Shown here: piece after piece, positions 40,664-50,102 of the stretch
Position numbering within the stretch: the first letter of the stretch is position 1
How the letters are laid out: the number at the start of each line of letters is the position of its first letter
Assembly: GCA_937959275.1 (NCBI GenBank)
Contig: CALGLU010000091.1
Location: forward strand, 1 to 64,000
DNA length: 64,000 bases
DNA from: an uncultured Saprospiraceae bacterium
GTDB taxonomy: Bacteria; Bacteroidota; Bacteroidia; Chitinophagales; Saprospiraceae
Direction: 5' to 3'
Translations under genes and position numbers: made by a program
Notes under the pieces: generated by a model
The model's database searches: none
Told to the model about the DNA's origin: nothing
Seen by the model: the letters and a program-made list of their open reading frames with translations, nothing else

Positions 40664-43207
40664 TTGAGAAAGGGGACCTCATTTATTAGTATTTTACTAC
40701 TTGTATTCAGTGTACAACTAGTCATAGGACAAGACATCATTGTACCGTTTAATTCCATTTCATCATATAATGATAATGCACAACTGCCTTCTGCGCAAGG
40801 AAGCTTGCAATGGTACTCTAATGCCTATAATTCAACTAGTTGGCCAGTAGGCCCTGGACAAATTGGCTATGGAGATAATGATGAGGCGACTGTTATTAAT
40901 CCTGTGAGGACAGCTTACTTTCGAAAATCATTCAGCTTACCTGACTTGTGCACATATGATAATGTGAAGGTGAGCATAAAAATGGACGATGGGGCGATCA
41001 TCTATGTTAATGGAGTAGAAGTTAGTCGTTTTAGAATGCCATCAGGTAGTGTGAATTACTCCACTTTTGCATCTACGACCAGTTCAGACAATGAACTTAA
41101 TAGTGTAACCTTGAATACGAATTTGTTTGTACCAGGTACAAATGTAGTTGCTGTTGAAGTTCACCAACGATCAAGTACAAGCAGTGATTTAACCTACGAT
41201 TTAGAAGTCGAAGGTAATATTAGTTCAACGCCATGTACTTGTGTTAATGGTGAAATTCTTGATGTGGACAACGATGGTATTTGTGATGATTTTGATAGTT
41301 GTATCGGATCTAATTGTGAACTGGATCTTAATCAATTTTCATTCTGTACTAAAAGAAACATCAATCAAATAGCAAATGACTTATCAGGCGTTGCCTTTAA
41401 TTTTGATAGTAATCGTCTTGTAATTGTCGAAAACGGTACTCCTCAAGCAATGGAACTTGATTTAAACGGTACTTATATTAGAACCATATCATTAAATAAT
41501 TTTGAAGATACAGAGGGTATTACCTATGCTGGTAACAATAAATACTTTGTTACGGAGGAGCGTAAACGAGATCTTGTATTGATAACTATACCTGTAGGAA
41601 ATTCAAATATCACTGTTAATCATCCAGGAAATAACTCTAGAATAGACTTAGGTTCAACTGGTGGCAATGATGGATTAGAAGGTGTGACATATGATATAGC
41701 AAATGATATACTATATACAGTAAAAGAAAAAACTTCGATGGCTATTTATAAAGTCACCAATGCTATGTCTCGTTTAGGTACGAGTTATTCGCCACCAACA
41801 GCATTTAATATTAATTCAACTCAATCTTCTTATCCTGGCTCATTCACGGACTTGGCAGGTTGTGCATTTACACCATTTGGGACATTGCTCTTATTAACCG
41901 AAGAGGGACAATGGGTTGTAGAAGTAGACCCTAACACTGGAGCATATATAAGTGATATGAGTTTATCCGCAGCAATTACGCCTCAACCAGAAGGCCTAAC
42001 TGTACTCAGTAGCGGAGAAATAATCGTTGTCGGAGAGGCTAACGAATTCATGGAATATAATAAGGTCGGAGGAACTTGTAATGACGGTAATTCATGTACA
42101 ATTAATGATGTGATTGATTCAAATTGTAATTGCACAGGTACGAATCAAGATGCAGATAATGATGGTATTTGTGATGGGAATGACAGTTGTCCTAATCTAA
42201 ATAATAATTTGATCGGTAGCTCATGTTCAGATAATGATCCGTGCACGATCAATGACGTTTGGCAAAGTACATGTGATTGTGTGGGTCAACTGTCAGATGG
42301 TGACAATGACGGAGTATGTGATGGTCAGGATACCTGTCCTAATTTTAATAATGGTCTTATTGGCACCGCCTGTAATGATGGAGATCCGTGTACCGTTGGC
42401 GAGACATGGCAATCGAATTGTCAATGTCAAGGATTTCAGCTCACAGACTCAGATAATGATGGAGTATGTGACTCACAAGATGCATGCCCTTCCTTAGATA
42501 ATTCGTTAATTGGCACTGCATGTAACGATGGTGATATATGTACGATAGGAGATATTTGGCAATCTAATTGTCTTTGCCAGGGAACTATCACATCTGATAC
42601 TGATGGAGACGGAATTTGTGATTCACAAGATAGTTGCCCAAGTCTAAACAATAATCTAATCGGTACTGCTTGTAACGATGGGAACAATTGTACAGTTTCA
42701 GATACATGGCAAACGAATTGCTTATGCAGTGGAGTTCAACTTCCAGATTCAGATAATGATGGCATATGTGATATATCTGATAGCTGCCCCCAATTGAATA
42801 ACATCTTAATAGGTACTGCATGTAATGACAATGATCCATGTACATCAAATGATCGCTGGCTTGCTTCGTGTAACTGCGCAGGTATCCCTCGAATAGACTC
42901 AGATGGAGATGGGGTTTGCAATGCTTTTGATAACTGTTTATTTGTTGCCAATCCTAATCAGTTAGATTCTAATAATGATGGTATAGGTGATGCATGCCAA
43001 CCGACTTGTGACAATATGATCATTGAAACAGATAATGGTAGTATGCTCTTGGGTACGACTAAAGCTATTGTGGAAGTGTCGACCAATAGAGTATTAAATG
43101 CTCCATTTAGTGCAATCTATAGAGCAGGACAATGTATCAATATGACGAGTGGATTTGAAGTCAAAAAGGGTGCAATTTTTACAGCTAGAATTGAAGCATG
43201 TCAATAG
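40664..43207 (+). CDS. Secreted surface protein: propeller domain plus TSP3/Cys-rich tandem repeats
   Basis: 847-aa exported protein. The signal is FISILLLVFSVQLVIG. Residues ~25-190 form a beta-sandwich with RTAYFRKSFSLP, IKMDDGAIIYVNGVEVSRFR and TNVVAVEVHQRSS. Residues ~225-465 resemble the SdiA-regulated/phytase-like beta-propeller (LSGVAFNFDSNRLVIVENG, FEDTEGITYAGNNKYFVTEE, GLEGVTYD, PQPEGLTVLSSGEIIVVGE). Residues ~468-770 hold five units of about 54 residues alternating a calcium-binding thrombospondin-3 motif (DSDNDGVCDSQDACP) with a CNDGDPCT...CxCxG Cys motif. The last ~65 residues (IYRAGQCINMTSGFEVKKGA) are a C-terminal module typical of Saprospiria surface proteins. TTG at 40664 is the only common start after the in-frame stop at 40631 (CTG 40661 is also open). 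The function is unknown, possibly Ca2+-dependent adhesion or esterase-like. Confidence 0.75.
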   Translation: MRKGTSFISILLLVFSVQLVIGQDIIVPFNSISSYNDNAQLPSAQGSLQWYSNAYNSTSWPVGPGQIGYGDNDEATVINPVRTAYFRKSFSLPDLCTYDNVKVSIKMDDGAIIYVNGVEVSRFRMPSGSVNYSTFASTTSSDNELNSVTLNTNLFVPGTNVVAVEVHQRSSTSSDLTYDLEVEGNISSTPCTCVNGEILDVDNDGICDDFDSCIGSNCELDLNQFSFCTKRNINQIANDLSGVAFNFDSNRLVIVENGTPQAMELDLNGTYIRTISLNNFEDTEGITYAGNNKYFVTEERKRDLVLITIPVGNSNITVNHPGNNSRIDLGSTGGNDGLEGVTYDIANDILYTVKEKTSMAIYKVTNAMSRLGTSYSPPTAFNINSTQSSYPGSFTDLAGCAFTPFGTLLLLTEEGQWVVEVDPNTGAYISDMSLSAAITPQPEGLTVLSSGEIIVVGEANEFMEYNKVGGTCNDGNSCTINDVIDSNCNCTGTNQDADNDGICDGNDSCPNLNNNLIGSSCSDNDPCTINDVWQSTCDCVGQLSDGDNDGVCDGQDTCPNFNNGLIGTACNDGDPCTVGETWQSNCQCQGFQLTDSDNDGVCDSQDACPSLDNSLIGTACNDGDICTIGDIWQSNCLCQGTITSDTDGDGICDSQDSCPSLNNNLIGTACNDGNNCTVSDTWQTNCLCSGVQLPDSDNDGICDISDSCPQLNNILIGTACNDNDPCTSNDRWLASCNCAGIPRIDSDGDGVCNAFDNCLFVANPNQLDSNNDGIGDACQPTCDNMIIETDNGSMLLGTTKAIVEVSTNRVLNAPFSAIYRAGQCINMTSGFEVKKGAIFTARIEACQ

Positions 43208-43422
43208 ACTTATTCGCTTAAATAAGTGATCGTATTGCTTTATTCGCCATGCGTTAGATGTTAGTTGTTAGTGCATTACAGTTTGTTAAAATATATATAT
43301 CAAATATATAGTTCCATGGTCTATTTAATCACTTTATTATTATGAAATTGAGCTAACAGGTCCTAATAACTGCAAGAGTTAAGTATTATCCCATTATTAT
43401 TCGAATCTAGAATTTAAAAAGC

Positions 43423-46400
43423 TTGAGAAATTTAAATGTAATAAACAGGAAACTGCAATACGTGCTTAAAATACAGCTATGTATTGTATTAATTTTTTGT
43501 TTTTCTTCTGTAATCAATAGTCAAAATTCGGGACTGGTTTGTGATTGTCCCTCTAGTAATGATCTTTCCTCATCAGTAACTGTTCAGAGTGAACTATCTG
43601 ATAATCTCCCGATTGAGAAGTTGTTTGGTGGCTTGTTGGATTTTAATGCTACGCTTGGAGAAGCTGGTTTGCCATTTGAAATATTTGCGTTTCAAAATAG
43701 TGAGACTGGAGCCTTTGGACTAAACCTTTTGTCAGGTAAGTCAGGAATAGTGGCGTCTCCCAATGTTGCCTCGTATGATTTTAACTCAGCGATATCCATA
43801 CAGGACCTTCATTTTACGCTTAGTAATCTTGATGTTTTTGACCAAGTAGAGATTATGTCCTACCTAGATGGCAGTTTGTTGCCATTGGAATCGATAACAA
43901 TAGAATCATTGAGTGATCAGGTGTTGGTTAATGGGAATACAATATCAGGAATCAATACAAGTGTTGGGGCAGATTCTAATAATTTTTCGGTCGAAGTATC
44001 AATCAATAGTCCTTTAGATAGATTTATTCTTATTGCAGGGAAATCCGTAGATATTAATGATCTATCAGTTGACTTCACACTTGACAATTTGTGTTTTTGT
44101 CCTGGTGTTGAATGTTTTACAGGTGATGAAGAAAATAATGATATATGTGCTTTCTTAGACTCTAATCCCAATGCTGCACTAGCAAGTGCTGATTGTGATG
44201 GAGGTGGAACCAACAATGGTTTTGAGTGTTTGAATGGAGGAAACCCATTTGTAGCAGATGATGATCCTTTCGTGTCTTCATGCGAAGAATTAATTTGTAA
44301 TGGAAATCTACAAATTAGTCTCAATACTGGATGTGAATTAAAATTGACATATGACGATCTACTCGAAGCTGCTCAACCAGATAATTATCAAATAAAGATT
44401 TTTAGTCAAGATGGTACATTTTTAAGAGATGATTACCTTCTTGAAGAGGATGCTGGTCAAACCATAAAGTATGAAATTAGTTGTGGGGGTAATTCTTGTT
44501 GGGGTGAAATTATAGTAGAAGCGAATCAACTGCCATTCATTGACTTTCCATGTGGCGTGCGAGAAGATGGGATTGTCCCTTCTGAATGTAGAATCTTGTG
44601 CCAACCAATCGGTAATGTAATTGGTGCATTTGTGACACCAGAAGAAATACTTGAGATCTACTCGGGATGTGGACCAGAAATTCTTGGTGACATCAAAGTA
44701 ACAGAAGAGACTATCGGAGACATATGTGACCCCTTTGGCCAAATCGTAGAAGTCGGCTATTCATTTAAAGTTTTGACTCATGGTAAAATTTCAATTGTTG
44801 AATTACCAAAACAAAGATTCACCACGATTAGATTGAATGTAGATGATGATACAATTCTATTTCCTGAGGATATTTCTTTGAATTGTGATTATCTCGATGA
44901 TATTGACTTTCCAGAAGATGCACCAGAAGAAGCTTTTGTCTTCGGCAGTCCAGAGTCTATTTCCTTGGCTTCAGGTGTTCCTCAAACAGCTTACTTGTCA
45001 TACGAGGACATACTAGATACGGTGCTACAGACGGTCAAGGTTTTTGATACCTTGCTTGTCGTCGTGAATAAAATCCCTCGCGATACTATGGTTAAGGAAA
45101 TCGTAGGTGGCATTGAATTGTGGGTGTTAAAAACTATTTTGGAGCCAGTCTATGAAGAGCAAATTTTTGAACGCTTTGATACGATAGGCATAACTAATTT
45201 GATCATTCCGATAGAGAATGCAGCATGTAATGTCATTGTACAACATGCAGATGTTTACTTTGATGCCTGTGGCGGTCAAAGAATACTTAGAGAGTGGTTA
45301 GCCATTGACTGGTGTAATCAAGAACTCAATTCTGGAAGAAGACAAACTATAGATATAAAAGATAATTCTCCACCTCGAGCTGTCGAATATGTTGATGGGC
45401 AGCAAGTTATTATCGATAGACTTGACGATGTATTTATTGGACTCGAACCCTGGAGCTGTACTGGTACCTTTAAGTTACCAGAATTTACAATCGTTGATGA
45501 TTGTAATCAAACAAATTCGACAACAATTTGGGATGGTGAAGAAGGTATTGTTAAAGATGGCTATCTAACGAACCTAAGGATTAGTAGTGAACCGATTCAA
45601 GTCATCGCAAGAATAGAAGATGAATGTGGCAATTTTTCTACAGTTAATTTTAATGTCTTTGTCAGAGATGAAACACCGCCAATCTCGATTTGTGAATCAG
45701 GATTAACTGTTTCCTTAACAGGTAATTCGATCAGTAGCTCTACTAAGGTGTATGCTATGGATCTTAGTGAAGGAAGCCATGATAATGGTTGTGGTAAAGT
45801 CACCGTATCTGCTATCCGTCTCAACGATAAACGAGATGTGGTCAGAGATTGTGCGGGTAACTTGCTCGGCTATGCGCCTTCTGATTGTACAGCTTTCACA
45901 AAAGAAATCAAGATCTCAGCATCCGGAGCAAAAGACGACTGCACGACTGAAGATCAAGTGTATCTCGTGTCAGCGTTTGGAGAATACATTACTGTTTGTT
46001 GTGCAGACATTGGACAATTAGTACCAATACTTATTCAGACCGTCGATAAATCAGGAAATAGCAGTGAATGTATAGTTGAAGTGTTTGTTACTGACTTCAC
46101 CATTCCAAGCTTTGTATGTGAAGACAAAACGATTAGCCATGAGGACATTGGCTTGACGATTCAGCCTGAACTTTCCACAAGCCAGTGTGCACGAGAAGTT
46201 AGCTACGAAGCGACATTACTTTCGTCTATTGGTAATTTTAAATGTCCTGGCGATGTTCAGATTAATGAGTGGTACATTGATGTTGATGGTAGTGGTGATT
46301 TCTCTACCGGAGATCCAATTTGTCAACAACGCTTAAGAATAGATACCGCTCTTCTATTTGATCCATACACGATTCATTGGCCGGCACATGTAGACGGCAG

Positions 46401-48750
46401 TGCTACGGTTGGTTTGAATCTAGAGTGCATTGATGACGGCACGATAAAAACGATACAGGATTATACGATCCAAATGGAAGGCCCTTATGAATGTGTTGTA
46501 ATGAATGAAAGTAATACAGAACCATTTTGGTGTGTCCCAGATTGTGGACTCGTAGGGACGACTGTCGCAATTGATACGATCAAAGCATCAGATGTTTGTT
46601 TTAAGTTGATTAAAAGATGGACGGTGGTTGATTGGTGTGTCTATGATGCTAATGAGAATGATCAAGATGATTCTAGAGACCTCTATGAAGCTGTCGAAGA
46701 TTGGACCTTGAATGATTGTGATGACTGTTCTTACGAAGGGGCAGAGCCTATTTATTTTAGATATAACCAAGTCAGAGTTGATGGCTACTACACGTATGAT
46801 CAAATAATAAAAGTCGTAGATGCTGAGAACCCAGTGATTCAAGTTGAAGATCTTGTTGTCGTCAGTGTGACGGGAGAGAATACCAAAGGAGATGACTATT
46901 TAGCTTGTTCTGGAGAATCTGTGGTTACAGCTTCGGGTGGTGATTTTTGTAATGATGGAACCTTAAACGCTGCTAATTTGAGATGGACAATTACAGTTAT
47001 AGCTAACGGGAGTACGATAGCTCAAAAAACAGTGCATGGTACTGAGGCATCTATGAATACACAGGCAGGGTCAACAGGAAGTCAATATGAGATCATTTGG
47101 AATGCAAAAGATCTGTGTGGTAACGTAGCGAGTGCACGAACAATCGTTTCGTTTGTAGAAGATAGTGCGCCAACGCCAATTTGTGTTTCTGGAATAACAA
47201 CAGCATTTTATGACGAAACAGGTTCAGTTGAAGTTTGGGCGAAAGATTTTGATTTTGGGAGTTTTGATAATTGCACAGCATCTGATGACCTAGTGTTTTC
47301 TTTAGTCAGAGAAGGTGAAGAGGCTTTGCAGCCAACTGATTTCGGATTTGGAGATCAACAATATCTTCAGTTTAATTGTGCACGTGATACTCCTGAACAA
47401 ACCTTGGATGTGTATGTTTGGGATGAGCAAGGGAACGGAGATTTTTGCCAAATCCGACTCTCTATCAATGCAGACCATGATTGTGATGAAGAGACTGTTC
47501 AAGGTTCAGCATTAGCTCAGATTTCAGGTTTTGTCGTTACTCAACGCAATCAAATGATTGATGGGGTTGATGTGCAAATCCAATCGGGAGCATCTCTTGA
47601 ATATCCTAAGACAAGTCAAACAACAGCATCAGGGGATTTTCTTTTTGGCAATAATCCAATGAATTTCAATTATGAACTTTCAGCAGAGAAAGTAGATGAT
47701 TATATTAATGGTCTATCTACTCTTGATCTAGTTTTGATAAGTCGACACATCATAGGACTTGAAAATTTAACAAGTCCATATGATCTGATTGCTTCTGATG
47801 TGAATGGTGATAATCAAATATCAGCTTCAGATTTAGTATCCATGCGTCGATTGATACTTGGTGTGACGAGTGAATTGCCAATTGGTAAATCATGGATATT
47901 TATTGATGGAAATCAGCAGTTTATTGATGAAACGTCTCCTTGGCCATTTCAAGAATCCATATCTATACTTAATTTGTCAGGGGATATGTTTGATGTAGAC
48001 TTTATGGGTATCAAATTAGGCGATATAACTGGTGATGTTGTGCTTAACACAGAATCCGCAAGGACGAGGTCAAACGAAAGTCAGCCTTTACTGGTATCTG
48101 ACAGATTCGTCGAAGTGGGTGATAAAGTGGACATTTCTTTTAACGCACCATTTCTTGGTGAATATTTTGGAGGGCAGTTTACTTTAGAACATCAAGGATT
48201 AGTATTTGAGTCATTAGCAAGTGATCCATTTAAGCTTGATAAGAGCAATGTCCATACAATAAAAGATGCATTGTCATTTAGTTGGCATTCACCGACGATG
48301 GTTAAGTTGAACGACAAGGAATCACTATTCACATTGTCTTTTACAGCAATGCAGTCAGGATTACTGAGTGAAATGATTCAGATGAATTCAACAATGACAA
48401 CAGCAGAAGTTTATATGGGCTCTGAGTTAAGGACAGTCATCCCGTATTTAGACTTTAAAGCACGTCAAGATTCTGATCAAGAAGTCGTACTTCACCAAAA
48501 TTACCCAAACCCATTTAACATCTCTACGACCATAGAATTTGATTTACCATCAACTCTGAACGTAGATCCTGTTTTGACAATATTCGATGTGGATGGTAAG
48601 GTCGTAATGACTATGCGGGATCAATTTCATCCAGGTAAAAATAGTATAGCTATCGATGCTACAAGTTTAGCTGGTTCAGGATCTTATTTTTATTCCATAG
48701 ATTACGGAGCTCAATCTGTTGCACGACAATTGATAAGTTCAGACAGATAG
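43423..48750 (+). CDS. Giant T9SS-secreted Cys-rich surface protein with dockerin- and cohesin-like modules
   Basis: 1775-aa exported protein. A signal peptide (residues ~15-33) is followed by ~1350 residues of repeated, Cys-rich Ig/HYR-like segments (examples: REWLAIDWCNQELNSG, ARIEDECGNFSTVNFNVFVR, TVVDWCVYDANENDQDD). Residues ~1425-1500 are a dockerin-like double helix (NGLSTLDLVLISRHIIG, then SDVNGDNQISASDLVSMRRL). Residues ~1560-1680 form a beta-sandwich that looks cohesin-like (VEVGDKVDISFNAPF, GGQFTLEHQGLVFESLA). Residues ~1686-1775 are a type A T9SS sorting tail (HQNYPNPFNISTTIEFDLP, LTIFDVDGKVVMT). It should be exported through the T9SS and anchored at the surface, perhaps for adhesion or gliding. 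TTG 43423 is forced by an in-frame stop at 43408. Domain names within the middle are tentative. Confidence 0.78.
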   Translation: MRNLNVINRKLQYVLKIQLCIVLIFCFSSVINSQNSGLVCDCPSSNDLSSSVTVQSELSDNLPIEKLFGGLLDFNATLGEAGLPFEIFAFQNSETGAFGLNLLSGKSGIVASPNVASYDFNSAISIQDLHFTLSNLDVFDQVEIMSYLDGSLLPLESITIESLSDQVLVNGNTISGINTSVGADSNNFSVEVSINSPLDRFILIAGKSVDINDLSVDFTLDNLCFCPGVECFTGDEENNDICAFLDSNPNAALASADCDGGGTNNGFECLNGGNPFVADDDPFVSSCEELICNGNLQISLNTGCELKLTYDDLLEAAQPDNYQIKIFSQDGTFLRDDYLLEEDAGQTIKYEISCGGNSCWGEIIVEANQLPFIDFPCGVREDGIVPSECRILCQPIGNVIGAFVTPEEILEIYSGCGPEILGDIKVTEETIGDICDPFGQIVEVGYSFKVLTHGKISIVELPKQRFTTIRLNVDDDTILFPEDISLNCDYLDDIDFPEDAPEEAFVFGSPESISLASGVPQTAYLSYEDILDTVLQTVKVFDTLLVVVNKIPRDTMVKEIVGGIELWVLKTILEPVYEEQIFERFDTIGITNLIIPIENAACNVIVQHADVYFDACGGQRILREWLAIDWCNQELNSGRRQTIDIKDNSPPRAVEYVDGQQVIIDRLDDVFIGLEPWSCTGTFKLPEFTIVDDCNQTNSTTIWDGEEGIVKDGYLTNLRISSEPIQVIARIEDECGNFSTVNFNVFVRDETPPISICESGLTVSLTGNSISSSTKVYAMDLSEGSHDNGCGKVTVSAIRLNDKRDVVRDCAGNLLGYAPSDCTAFTKEIKISASGAKDDCTTEDQVYLVSAFGEYITVCCADIGQLVPILIQTVDKSGNSSECIVEVFVTDFTIPSFVCEDKTISHEDIGLTIQPELSTSQCAREVSYEATLLSSIGNFKCPGDVQINEWYIDVDGSGDFSTGDPICQQRLRIDTALLFDPYTIHWPAHVDGSATVGLNLECIDDGTIKTIQDYTIQMEGPYECVVMNESNTEPFWCVPDCGLVGTTVAIDTIKASDVCFKLIKRWTVVDWCVYDANENDQDDSRDLYEAVEDWTLNDCDDCSYEGAEPIYFRYNQVRVDGYYTYDQIIKVVDAENPVIQVEDLVVVSVTGENTKGDDYLACSGESVVTASGGDFCNDGTLNAANLRWTITVIANGSTIAQKTVHGTEASMNTQAGSTGSQYEIIWNAKDLCGNVASARTIVSFVEDSAPTPICVSGITTAFYDETGSVEVWAKDFDFGSFDNCTASDDLVFSLVREGEEALQPTDFGFGDQQYLQFNCARDTPEQTLDVYVWDEQGNGDFCQIRLSINADHDCDEETVQGSALAQISGFVVTQRNQMIDGVDVQIQSGASLEYPKTSQTTASGDFLFGNNPMNFNYELSAEKVDDYINGLSTLDLVLISRHIIGLENLTSPYDLIASDVNGDNQISASDLVSMRRLILGVTSELPIGKSWIFIDGNQQFIDETSPWPFQESISILNLSGDMFDVDFMGIKLGDITGDVVLNTESARTRSNESQPLLVSDRFVEVGDKVDISFNAPFLGEYFGGQFTLEHQGLVFESLASDPFKLDKSNVHTIKDALSFSWHSPTMVKLNDKESLFTLSFTAMQSGLLSEMIQMNSTMTTAEVYMGSELRTVIPYLDFKARQDSDQEVVLHQNYPNPFNISTTIEFDLPSTLNVDPVLTIFDVDGKVVMTMRDQFHPGKNSIAIDATSLAGSGSYFYSIDYGAQSVARQLISSDR

Positions 48751-48902
48751 GATACTAAGCATGTCATCCATTCTGCTTAAGTTGTTTTCTTATTTATGTA
48801 GATGAATCGTATTATTGAATATGGTATGTGATGTTTACAAATCAGCTATGTGCTTATGGGAAAAACTGGTAAATTAAAATAAAATTAAAAAAAAGGATCA
48901 GC

Positions 48903-49604
48903 ATGTTTAGCAAAGAAAAATTTGACGATTACAAAGGGAAATATAAACGATTTTTAAAGACGTCAATCAAACTTGATGAGGGGTATAAGTGGGAGGCCTT
49001 AGGGGCATTTGAGGATAATTGGAATATAGGAGCGACAGATATGGCCACGATGATCGGTCAAGCATTTCAGCAAGGGGATGGAGAGCATTTGTGGATTGAA
49101 AAAGGTGATTCGGCAAAATCAGTGATGGTCGAATTTGCCAAGATGAGTCCCGATATTACCAGAGATATGTTTGAAGATCTGTATCGCGAATCGAGCGATG
49201 TGGTGTTGCGTACAGATCGATTTATACATCACTGTGATCAGATGCTGTCGGATTTACAAGCCATTAGACCATCGGCAAACTATCATTACCATGATGATTT
49301 ACAGATGATTTCCTTTTATTTGGCAGTTAAGTTTCCAGAGCTATACACCTTCTACAATTACAATGATTTTAAAAGCTTACTCACAAAGTTAGGTGCAAAA
49401 TCATCTCCCGGATTAAAGGAGGTAGAGCGCTTTTTTAAAGTGATGCGAGTCTTTCAAAAATTCTTAACCGAGGATGAAGAGTTGCTAGAGATTTATAAAA
49501 AACGCTTAGAAGATTCAGGGACAACGCCAGATGTGAATTTGTTTTTTGCCCATGACTTTATGAGCTGTTGTACGAATAGTGCGTATCAGTTGGATAGGTA
49601 CTAG
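48903..49604 (+). CDS. Orphan protein resembling the N-terminal domain of McrB-type restriction ATPases
   Basis: 233-aa soluble protein without signal peptide. The pattern KWEALGAFEDNWNIGATDMATMI, then VMVEFAKMSPDITRDMFEDL, YHYHDDLQMISFYLAVKFPELYTFYNYNDF and a helical tail resembles the substrate-recognition or specificity half that precedes the AAA+ domain in some McrB-like proteins (my reading of similarity, not a search). Here the ATPase part is missing, and the gene is followed by repeats rather than by an AAA+ or McrC gene. It could be a stand-alone sensor, a remnant, or a family with an unrelated role. The start ATG at 48903 is preceded by an A-rich leader with AAGGATC. The stop TAG runs directly into a seven-base-type repeat. 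Confidence 0.5.
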   Translation: MFSKEKFDDYKGKYKRFLKTSIKLDEGYKWEALGAFEDNWNIGATDMATMIGQAFQQGDGEHLWIEKGDSAKSVMVEFAKMSPDITRDMFEDLYRESSDVVLRTDRFIHHCDQMLSDLQAIRPSANYHYHDDLQMISFYLAVKFPELYTFYNYNDFKSLLTKLGAKSSPGLKEVERFFKVMRVFQKFLTEDEELLEIYKKRLEDSGTTPDVNLFFAHDFMSCCTNSAYQLDRY

Positions 49605-49705
49605 GTAGTAAATAGTGATTAGTAAATAGTGACTAGTAAATAGTGACTAGTAGGTAGTTGGAGCGAAGCGGAAATCCTCGCACTGAGCAGAGCGAACGTC
49701 GGGAT
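49605..49705 (+). repeat. Seven-base-type tandem repeat plus 46-bp dispersed core, copy A
   Basis: Directly after the stop codon comes a series of TAGTAAA/TAGTGAC-type units (49605-49659). Then comes a 46-bp core (49660-49705) beginning GGAGCGAAGCGGAAATCC and ending GCGAACGTCGGGAT. The core matches 54415-54460 at 43 of 46 positions. The rest of the gene-poor stretch to 50102 holds one small ORF (49875-49985) and its hairpin. Confidence 0.85.
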
Positions 49706-49874
49706 AGATAGTACAAAACTGGAGTGTAATCCAAGGTACTTTAGTGCCTTGTGTCATAATGCAAAAAAAAGGGGGTAATTACAGTGAAACGGGAAATAAC
49801 ACATCTAATAAAATCCGAGGGCTAATTCTTGAACTGTGTCTAAGCTGACAAAAAGATAATAAGCTCAAAATACA

Positions 49875-49985
49875 ATGGGAGAGAAAAAAACAAAGAACTG
49901 GCTAAATTTTGCTTTTGGAATAATTATCGGAATCATTTTATATAAAGTGATTTTCGATGTAATATGGCCTATGGTTTTCGGATAA
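49875..49985 (+). CDS. 36-residue single-span membrane peptide
   Basis: A very short ORF encodes MGEKKTKNWLNFAFGIIIG and then a hydrophobic span (IILYKVIFDVIWPMVF). The basic, amphipathic N-terminus followed by one membrane helix is typical of real small membrane proteins. It starts with ATG and is followed 9 bp later by a hairpin with a T-rich tail. It lies between repeat copy A and the convergent feoB gene. Its proximity to feoAB might hint at a small accessory subunit, but it is on the opposite strand. The function is unknown. Confidence 0.55.
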   Translation: MGEKKTKNWLNFAFGIIIGIILYKVIFDVIWPMVFG

Positions 49986-49994
49986 ACTCTATTG

Positions 49995-50023
49995 TGCCGC
50001 TGTTGGACTTCGATCCAACGGCA
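49995..50023 (+). terminator. Hairpin after the small membrane ORF
   Basis: The stem TGCC/GGCA plus GTTGGA/TCCAAC has a 3-nt bulge and a CTTCGA loop, and TTTATAT follows. It is 9 bp past the small ORF stop and upstream of the convergent feoB 3' end. Confidence 0.55.
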
Positions 50024-50102
50024 TTTATATTCTCAAAGCAAATTCTTTTAGATTAACCAGCTGGATAGTCACAAGTATATCGATCATTAAATCAACCAAA
50101 CT

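Noticed and set aside
42234-42951. Alternative-frame ORFs over the TSP3 repeat region
   Set aside because: They arise from the periodic Cys/Asp codons of the real gene in other frames.
49605-49659. Possible CRISPR-like array of short repeats
   Set aside because: Units are about seven bases and continuous, with no unique spacers and no cas genes; this is a simple tandem repeat.
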